NCBI GenBank assembly: GCA_009760855.2
Contig: WPIO01000118.1
Location: forward strand, 312,001 to 376,000
Direction: 5' to 3'
DNA: 64,000 bases
DNA from: Cristatella mucedo
Taxonomy: Eukaryota; Bryozoa; Phylactolaemata; Cristatellidae
In this document: in pieces, positions 56,430-64,000 of the stretch
Layout: the number at the start of each line of letters is the position of its first letter
Position numbering within the stretch: the first letter of the stretch is position 1
The notes under the pieces: model-generated
Told to the model about the DNA's origin: nothing
Databases searched by the model: none
The model's input: the letters and a program-made list of their open reading frames with translations, nothing else
Position numbers and translations under genes: made by a program

Positions 56430-56760
56430 AAAAAGTGGAACTCACTCCCGACTTCTGCCACAACATCCCCTGATTTGACCACATTAACAAAGAAACTAAA
56501 ACGCATTTATTTATGACATCATTCAATGGGTCCCTGCGATTCGTCCTTTATGTGCTTTTGCGTGCTGACATTGTGCAAGCTGCCATTAACCATTCTTGCA
56601 TGCTGACCCTGTGCTTGTCACATCTAACCATGGTATTCTTGTTGTTTGATTGAACATGCTACTACTAACCATTCGATCATTGCTTCCTTAGCAGCAAATG
56701 TAAAGTGCCTAGAAAGAGATTGAGTTCCCTGAGGGCGTTTTATTAAATGTGTTACTATTG
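56430..56760 (+). mobile_element. LINE family A 3' end
   Basis: Coding tail (GGAACTCACTCCCGACTT), 3'UTR, stem-loop (AAAGTGCCTAGAAAGAGATT and GAGGGCGTTTT), short TTA-type tail. Confidence 0.85.
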
Positions 56761-57069
56761 TGGTTCGGCATACAGAACGCTGGCCCAGAACAACGCCAAC
56801 GGTTTATTGTACAAGGCACGGAGCAGCAAGACGCACGACTGCCTTCGCCCCCTTCTCACACTCGTCTCCCTCCCTTCCTCCAGTCCCCTGGTTGACCCCG
56901 ATGATTCATCGAGGACCACAACTGTGCAGTGACCTACCCTGAAGGTGAATCCACCATCTGGCCACCAGCGGTTACCGTGCCTGTGTCCATGCCACATCAC
57001 AGGCTCATCAGAGGAGCTGGCATACACTCAAACTACAACTATTATTGTTAGTAATATTATTATTACTGG

Positions 57070-58800
57070 CTGGCTGACGGGAACCAGCGATAGGAATGCC
57101 TTTTAAGGGGTGAACCTGTCTTTTGCCCAGTCGCACCCTGCTGAGACGGACCGCGAAAGTGAGCGTAGGTGTGCCGCACCCGATGGGCCTCGAGTTAGGC
57201 TTTATTTACGCGAGAAACCGCGTCCTGTCAAATCTGTCAAGAGACCTGCCGGCGGCTCGCGAAGCTATATGCGAATGCGTCGTCGAACTGAGCGCCATCC
57301 ACCGCCTGCGGATCCGTTCAGGCCGATATTGAACTCCTGAGCTGGCCGACGAATCCGAGCGTTCTGCGGCCGACATTAGCTGGGCCAGGAGCTCGGCGCC
57401 AGGCCCAATGGAGCCGCGGTCATTGTTGCTGGCTTGTTTGTGAGCGGCGGCGCCCATGGGTGACGCCATCGGACCAGGGCTGAGCTATCGACGTATCCAG
57501 CGCCTGTCGCCGGGCGCGCCAGTTTCTATTTGACTTGCAATAGCGTCAGCTCATTAGCGGATCCTGCCCATTCAACGCGACGCGCCAGCTGGACTTCAAA
57601 AGCAGCGTTCGGCTCGCGTACAATTGAGCCGCTACGAGCTCGATCAGTTTCCCGCGAGCCGGTGCGAAGGCGGCGCGCGAATTCTTTGACGGCAGATCGG
57701 CCGACCGGTCTACTTTGGAGAGCTGCGGCTGCACGGCAAATTGCCATCGGCAGCTGCTCTCGGGTTGCAGTCGACTGTCATCGAGTTTTGAGCCTTCGTC
57801 GGCACCAAATTCATGTCTCAGGTAGGTACCGCAGGGCGGCAGCAAGCTCACCGTTTCCAGTGGGTGAAACCGGTCGCCGTTCTCGAGAGCAGAGCCGATG
57901 CTCAGAGCCAGACCAGCAGTCGCTTCGCTTCTCGTCAGGAGTAGGCCGACCTAACCTAGGCTAAGGAGCAGCCACAACTAATGCCGTAGAGGCTCGGGGG
58001 AGGAGAGCGTCTGCGCCACTCGGACCGTCGACGTGGCCGCGTCTTGTACGTCACTCTTCGCATTTATATCTCAGCGGAGAGGCACGCCTGATGCCGTCGG
58101 TTATATCGCATCTCTCGTGACCAGTGCGACGTCGAATTCGAGCGAAATTGAGTCTCCGGTAATTGTCGGTGCAATGGAGCTTACTACGTATTCGTAGCAG
58201 GCGACGCCAAAACGGACAGCAGCGCAGGCGTTAGAGAGTGCGTTAGTGCAATCTCTGGGAACGTTCGGCCGTCGAAGACGCTGGGCAGTTTACGGCGGCT
58301 GGAAGCGGCCGAGACATGGAGCAGCGTGCGTGGCTCCCGGCTCGGGGCACCGACAGAGTAGCATCGGCTGAAACAAGCGGGCTAGCAGGGCTCGAGGAAG
58401 ACACATTAGCTATACGGCCGGGGTAATTATTATTGTCCACGGGTAATGTTCTATTAGCTCCCATTGTCTTAGAATTGACACACCCGGCTAATTACTGCAG
58501 CGTCCTCGCTCGAGCTCTTGATTAGGCTGAGATCGATGGCGCCTTCGTGTCTCGGCGGCGAGCCTCTCGACCGCAGCGCCCGTAGGGTGCAGCGGTCCAA
58601 GCTCACGAATAAACGAATGGACGCGTCCGAGCAGCCCGCTAGCTCCGAGACAGCTAGGCGACTACGAGGGACTAACGTATGGAGCGAAAATCCATTCCAA
58701 CTTTTACAGTCGGTACAATTAGCAGATTTTCGGCTGCAAACGCGAATAGTGGCCCTGATTGATCCTCGTTGCAGTTCATTCGTCCCAAGGAATGGCTAAA
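57070..58800. promoter_or_regulatory. GC-rich block, probable promoter / first-exon region
   Basis: CpG-rich, with open frames on both strands that mostly mirror each other. At 57813 ATGTCTCAG is followed by a strong donor (gtaggt), so it could hold the first coding exon of the plus-strand hypothetical gene. TACGTCACTC (CRE-like) and TTTATATC near 58047-58070 are possible control sites. No protein domain recognised. Confidence 0.35.
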
Positions 58801-59227
58801 TATTCTAGAGAATCATCAACCTAGTCGGAGAGAGCATATCGAAGTATGAATGGGGGTTTTGGTGAAAGTAATATGAACTCAAAATTAATCTCGTTCTCGG
58901 ATGTTCGCTTTTTCCTAGTCACCTTCCTTGGGGGGTAAAGCCCTCTTTACGGATGAGGACTGCATACAGGGGTTCAAATGCTTTTAAGATCGTGCGAGTC
59001 ACTTTGCAATCGCGGAGTTGTTTGTTACATTAACTATTACGCCCATCGACTTCTTATTTATTATTTCGATCAGGCTAAATCAAGCAAAGGATCGCAGTTG
59101 GCCAACAGCAGTTCCAAGCAACATTCGGCCTGTGTATCAGGTCACCGTGGCGCCTGGTACTAGCATCCCTTCTGAATCGGTCCCACCTTTCGAGTCAGTC
59201 AGAGCCAAGGTAGCAGGTTTCTGGGTA

Positions 59228-59360
59228 ATAATAATAATAATACACTTGATAAAGCGCCCTCAGAGAACTCAAATCTCTTTCTAGGCACTTTAAAATTGCT
59301 GCAGAAGGAGCACGATCGGGTCATAGATAAACATGGTGAATATGATTAGAGGTGTTAATA
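59228..59360 (-). mobile_element. LINE family A terminal fragment
   Basis: (AAT)n, then ACACTTGATAAAGCGCCCTC, stem-loop and a short 3'UTR piece. Confidence 0.8.
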
Positions 59361-59446
59361 TTAACACAGAATGATATTCGAAAGCCATCAACTTAACTGC
59401 AGTTGTACAGCAGCATCGAGATTTAAATTGGCGTTTTTCATTTTAG

Positions 59447-60091
59447 GCATCAACCTTACACATCGCTGCAACCACACTGCATCATATGACGGCGACACCG
59501 GCAGATCTCTGGCTGAGCACCGGCGGTCATATGTGGACTTCCGGACCTTCGAGACGGGTCACAAAGAGTCCGGATAGTGAACATCCGTCCGATGCTCTGG
59601 CGTGGCACAGGAAGTCGCCACTCCCAGACATTACCAAAGTCCATGCAGAGCTAAGCTACCAGCAAGAAGCATCACCGCCACGACATGAATGTGTGCCGTT
59701 TGCTAGCAGTCAGATGCAAACAGGGGAGCTGTCGCCTCGCGAAAGCCGCATACCTGGATCTACAAGAGGGCCTTCAAAGAGTTTAATACCATTATCACGC
59801 CATACGAACGTTCAATCGAACCTATCATCGTCGCCTCCGGGAAGTGTCTCTCTCGACCATTCGGCCAGCACTGGTAGAGGTGGCATCAGCACTCGCAGGA
59901 CTCTGCCCCCACGCACGCTGCCACCCATATGCCGCCCAGGTGAAGGCTTCGAGGACGCCGAGGACGTCCTCGGCTGCAGACCGCGAAATCCGACCCCAGA
60001 GCAAGAGCGAGACGCCTGTGCGACCTGCGACTCCTCGTCGCTGCCCGCGTTGCACGAGCGCTTGAAAGCACCGGCGACAGTACCTTGCTGA
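59447..60091 (+). CDS. hypothetical Ser/Pro-rich protein (exon)
   Basis: Preceded by a good acceptor (ttcattttag) and open for 214 codons to the stop at 60091; ATG at 59486 inside. Disordered composition: TKSPDSEHPSDALAWHRKSP, LSSSPPGSVSLDHSASTG, RRTLPPRTLPPICRPGEG, then EQERDACATCDSSS. In phase with the MSQ mini-exon at 57813-57821 if that is real. An alternative donor CCCAG|gtgaag sits at 59941. No domain recognised. Confidence 0.35.
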   Translation, partial: ASTLHIAATTLHHMTATPADLWLSTGGHMWTSGPSRRVTKSPDSEHPSDALAWHRKSPLPDITKVHAELSYQQEASPPRHECVPFASSQMQTGELSPRESRIPGSTRGPSKSLIPLSRHTNVQSNLSSSPPGSVSLDHSASTGRGGISTRRTLPPRTLPPICRPGEGFEDAEDVLGCRPRNPTPEQERDACATCDSSSLPALHERLKAPATVPC

Positions 60092-60254
60092 CGATCATCT
60101 CAGGGTCATCGCGCGACCGTTTCGCAAAGATTTGACGACACAGTGCGGCCTGCACACATGCGCAGGCTGCCCGGAGACCAGGAGAAAGCGCACCTGCTAT
60201 ACTAGTCTACCGGAGACAGACGCTGAGCGCTCGATCCTGGATAATACTCTTGCA

Positions 60255-60622
60255 TCTCCTAGAGTACTAGGGAACTGGTGCTTAATTCCTCCTCTTCTCA
60301 TGTGCACGACACGACAAGACAAGCTTCGTCACCGGACAGCCTGCATATTCGATTAGCAGGCAGACGACGGGGGAGGCTTCAGAGTTGGTCGTGCTCGGTT
60401 AGCTATCGCTGGCACCAAGAACCAGTTTGTGTTGACTCCTTCGGCCAGGCAGAATCTGACCAGGCTAATGCAAAGGGGACAGCACTGAAGATAGCCAGTA
60501 GCAGCACGATTCTCCATACCATGAGCAACAGACCACAATGGCTGGCAGCCGAGCCAATTGCCGACGACCCGCAGCAGCAACCGCCGAATCCTCAGCAGAC
60601 TGCTCGTAGCCCGCAATTCTAG
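60255..60622 (+). CDS. hypothetical C-terminal exon
   Basis: Possible acceptor ctcctag; open frame to 60622 with SHVHDTTRQASSPDSLHIRL and DDPQQQPPNPQQTARSPQF at the end. The reading frame equals that of the preceding ORF, but several stops lie between, so an intron would be needed and its phase is unresolved. Confidence 0.3.
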
Positions 60623-60750
60623 TTGGTGCGAAGCACGTGCCGCATGATGAACATTAGCAAGGAGTAGGATGGCTGTGCTTGTAGTGCCAGCGAATTAGAT
60701 TCGACTCGCTACATGAATTCCAGCATCATGTGACATGATGTAATAACAAA

Positions 60751-60756
60751 AATAAA
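60751..60756 (+). terminator. poly(A) signal AATAAA
   Basis: AATAAA 129 bp after the stop at 60622, in an A-rich context. Supports a plus-strand transcript ending here. Confidence 0.45.
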
Positions 60757-61138
60757 ACTGGCAGCAGCATCTGTGTGTGCGCTCGTCATTACGCAATGGT
60801 AGGTAAGAGCATGCGGCTGAAAGCCTTTACAACAACAATGAGTTCTTGCACGACTAGTAAACCCTGCGGTCGTTCTAGGAGTACGATGCGCGGTTCCAGG
60901 CGAAGGATATCAAGGCAAGCGATCAGTAGCCTAAGAACGAGGCCAGCAGCAAAGCCGAAGCCACCAAGCTGTGCACACGATTTAATCCTGCCTCAGCCGT
61001 TTAGCGAGCAGCCTCATGATCGCTGCTGACTAGCAATCTCGAATGACCTCAGACACCGTCACTGACTAGGCTGCCTCCATCACAGCACTGTCCTCGCAGA
61101 GTAGAACTCACATAAAAGTCATACGAATGATTGTATGC

Positions 61139-61347
61139 TTAATGGCTGCTAGCAGTCGTGCTGGCCAGAGGTGACGACTGCTGCCTCGCCACCGCTGCAA
61201 GGACCACTATACCGCCGATGTACTGTGCGACAGCCTTGTCGAGCCAATTGAAGGTCTCTCGAACGACCCCGTAAGCGCTCCCGCTTTCGAAGTACCCCAG
61301 ATGGCCGCCATGCTTGGTCGTCACGAATAGGACCTGGTCATTCCGCT
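61139..61347 (-). CDS. ABHD2: ABHD2-like hydrolase, last exon
   Basis: Acceptor ttcgtgtag at 61348, then 209 nt to the stop at 61139. Encodes RNDQVLFVTTKHGGHLGYFE, then ETFNWLDKAVAQYIG. In ABHD2, an alpha/beta-hydrolase-fold lipid hydrolase, the last part reads KRENVMF...HGGHLGFFEG...TWMDKLVVEYAN, an excellent match in order and spacing. It includes the catalytic His of the GGHLG box. A preceding exon ending in one base (giving Lys) is expected. The nucleophile Ser exon is not in the window or not recognised. Confidence 0.75.
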
Positions 61348-61448
61348 CTACACGAAGCAAAGCAGAGAGTCGCAAACAATGACCAAGTCTAAGCCGAGTG
61401 AGCAACTGCTGAAAAAAGGCAAGGGGAGTACTCCTGTGGGCAGCACAC

Positions 61449-61540
61449 TAATAATAATAATAATAATAATACATTTGTATAGCACCTCGGAGAACTAAAT
61501 CTCTTGCTAGGCATTTTAAACGTGCTGTATCTCCTGTTCG
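61449..61540 (-). mobile_element. LINE A / SINE2 terminal fragment
   Basis: (AAT)n, then TTTGTATAGCACCTCGGAGA...AGGCATTTTAAACGTGCTG. Confidence 0.65.
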
Positions 61541-61679
61541 AGCACAGGATATTTGCTGACCTGGTGCTGAGCAGCAGCGGAGTGCGAGTTGAGCCGAGCA
61601 CACGGGCATGCATTGGACTCACAGCAATAGCAGCCATCGCCATCCTAGTGTCATCACCGAAAGCGGTCTACTCACGATA

Positions 61680-61910
61680 TGGCCAACGATGTGTCAACGT
61701 TAGGTCGCAGCAGGAAGTAATCCTACACTGCCTCTGCTGCACTGCCGCTGCTACAAGGGAGGCGATGGTAAACGAGAGCACCGAGCGAAGTCCCAGTGCT
61801 CGAGCAGAAACCTCGGCCCCGGCAAGGTTTAGGAGGTACAACACCAGGTTTATCAGCCACAGCAGTCGGCCGGTTGCCGTCCGAGAATGTTGCAACGATA
61901 TGCAGTAGTT
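61680..61910 (-). other. open frame with two hydrophobic segments
   Basis: Reads RLLWLINLVLYLLNLAGA and VLSFTIASLVAAAVQ, then a donor-like ATATC|gtgagt at 61681. It could be an exon of a membrane protein in the intron upstream of the ABHD2-like last exon. The family is not recognised, and a plus-strand frame covers the same bases. Confidence 0.25.
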
Positions 61911-62085
61911 CACGGGAAACGGAAGTGCCGATACCGGGAGATAGTGTTCATCGACTATGCACCTGTATTGGCACAGTGAGCAATACACCGAGTTATGGCA
62001 ACGAGGGGAAACGACTTTGGCCCGTGCTGCCAACCCAGCAATGGTGGTCGTGTCTTCTGCAGGCCTTATTGGCAGGAGTTTCAAA

Positions 62086-62160
62086 AGCACCTAGATAAAG
62101 ATTTAGGTCTGTCAGCGCGTAATAAAAACGACCCTTTGCTTTTACTATTATTATTATTTC
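62086..62160 (+). mobile_element. weak family A stem-loop relic
   Basis: AAAGCACCTAGATAAAGATT followed at a distance by (TTA)n. Short and decayed. Confidence 0.4.
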
Positions 62161-62278
62161 TACTTTGGGGGGAGGGTAGCTGACTTTGACGGGACAGCTG
62201 TCTTCAAAGTAAGCACAGCCCGGCAGGCAATACTCACCCCGGCCTTTTAGGCTGGTGATGGCAACACGATGGCCGGCT

Positions 62279-62486
62279 GCCAAGTGATGATGTATTCAGG
62301 TAGCCAGCCTGTGTGCATTCCTGTTTCTACCCGGGGAGAAGTGACTAGCGAACCAACTTAGTTGGTCATACTTCTGATCGCGAGGCAAGTTTCTGAAGAG
62401 CCTGTCTGCCTTGGCCCTGCCCCATTCGTTATCTTGGACTGACAGCGCTGCCCTCGCCCCCTCGACAGGACTAAGTTTGCCGCCTT
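62279..62486 (-). other. possible exon, 60-70 codons
   Basis: A minus-strand frame without ATG reads KLSPVEGARAALSVQDNEWG, RAKADRLFRNLPRDQKYDQL and SWFASHFSPG. Composition is gene-like, but no domain is recognised and splice sites are only fair. Confidence 0.25.
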
Positions 62487-63434
62487 AAGAAACTAGTTGG
62501 CTTGTTCATTACCGGTTGGTCAGTGCATCTGCCTAAGCATTCAGCAAAGCGCCGGTCAAAGTGCCAAATCCGATGGTGCTCTCGCGTCACATCGTAACAA
62601 GTCGAGGCAGCAACAGTGTACGTGGCACGAAGCAAGCTCAAATCACATGGCAATAACAGTGTCCAACTTCATCAGTAATAATCAGGAAAGAGATCGGGGT
62701 CGCAAATGGCTGTAGCAAACTGGCAGTGCTTACATAAATGTTTACCGAGAGCGAGCACAGCAGATCAGATAAAGTGGTGCTTATTAGCAGGTGGTACTTA
62801 AGTAAAGGCAGCGTTTAGGTCAGGTTTGATTGATTTGTGGCGTTGACTTGGATTGATTAGGCATGCATGATAAAGTGATTGGAGGTATCCCATGGGAGCA
62901 TAACGCCTACAGTAGTGTCATCCTCGATAACAAGCTCATTAGCTCATCATGATGAATGGGCATTCCAGAGCTGTGCCTGCTGATTCCTAGGCTGCTCGTG
63001 CATACGCAAGCAGACTGAGTTGATGCCGTGCACACACATGCACGGGCACACACGCACACGTGCCAGGTCAACATAAGTCAGATGTAAATGGTATTTCCTA
63101 ATTAAACGAAGTCCTCCAATGCAGTGCCTACAGGGGAGGGGGCCAGCTGCACGAGTCCTGCATAAACAAGCAGCCGCCAATGCGACCGATGTCGAAGGAT
63201 TAGCAAGATGAAGTTGCCGAAGCAGGTGAATTGACACAACTCTTGCTTCTGATTTCGGTGGTCAAGGGTTCAAAACAAGAGAACGCCGTGACGTTTTTTC
63301 TTTTTATTGAACCACGATATCCCCTTGCAGCATTAAGTGCCACATGATTCCGAGGGAAGATTCATCTGCACATTTACCGCAAACGAACCCTGCACACAAA
63401 GCCAAAACCGGTGACGAATGTGGCGCATCGGAGG
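62487..63434. other. no recognised feature
   Basis: Intergenic or intronic; only short frames. Confidence 0.5.
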
Positions 63435-63729
<295 letters not shown>

Positions 63730-63875
63730 CTGGTGACCACAGCAGTGGCGGCAACAACAACCCCGGAGCAAGTTTAACTGTGATTAAGGATGTTGCCTGG
63801 CAGCAGTGGTTGCTACCAATTGCTTGCAGTCATACGACGTGCCGAGACAAGAGAGCCGACTGGCAATCTACTGGT

Positions 63876-64000
63876 GAGCCGTGATGGCACACTAGGTAAG
63901 GAGGTTGCTTTCACGACCTCGGCCCCGAGGTCGTGGGTTCGATTCCTGCGGTGGGCGATTCTTCATCACCACTACAAGTGGTGGTGATAGCCGTAAAGGC
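63876..64000 (+). mobile_element. SINE1 running off the window
   Basis: GCCGTGATGGCACACTAGGT (A box), CGTGGGTTCGATTCCTGCGG (B box) and CAAGTGGTGGTGATAGCCGT; cut by the right edge. Confidence 0.9.

Overview
The window is nuclear DNA from an animal. The evidence is spliced genes with GT-AG introns, whose proteins match animal families (a mitochondrial transcription factor B2-like gene and an ABHD2-like hydrolase). The filling between them is LINEs with L2/CR1-type reverse transcriptase, tRNA-derived SINEs, a Ty3/Gypsy element, an R2-type LINE and long dinucleotide microsatellites. The species cannot be named from this alone; an invertebrate bilaterian is the best guess. There is no bacterial-style gene organisation.

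Layout. About 2.3-17.6 kb (minus strand) holds a repeat-filled TFB2M-like gene. Five exons join in one phase-consistent frame, a sixth is a candidate, and the 3' end is probably beyond the left edge. About 18.5-27.1 kb is an AT-rich island: a broken, intronless Polinton/Maverick-like virus remnant with a family B DNA polymerase carrying a zinc/HNH-like insertion, several small ORFs, two convergent fibre-like genes and a capsid-like fragment. It is flanked by two same-orientation copies of one LINE segment. About 28.7-29.6 kb is the C-terminal end of an R2-type LINE with a restriction-like endonuclease. About 30.5-40.3 kb (plus strand) is a four-exon gene for an unrecognised 404-residue coiled-coil protein with a GC-rich 5' region. 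About 37.3-46 kb is LINE and SINE debris, including a three-level nested insertion. About 46.9-51.5 kb is a decayed Ty3/Gypsy element on the minus strand with a 141-bp (AT)n tract in its gag-pol part. About 51.5-57 kb is more LINE/SINE material. About 57-61.4 kb has a GC-rich block, a hypothetical plus-strand gene with a poly(A) signal, and the last exon of an ABHD2-like gene on the minus strand, tail to tail. The right end is (AG)n microsatellite and a SINE running off the window.

Two LINE families dominate. Family A ends in a conserved stem-loop followed by (TTA)n. Family B ends in an ATTAC-type pentamer tail. One SINE family (SINE1) has a tRNA-like head with clear A and B boxes. A second, rarer SINE-like unit (SINE2) carries the family A stem-loop, which suggests that family A supplies its reverse transcriptase.
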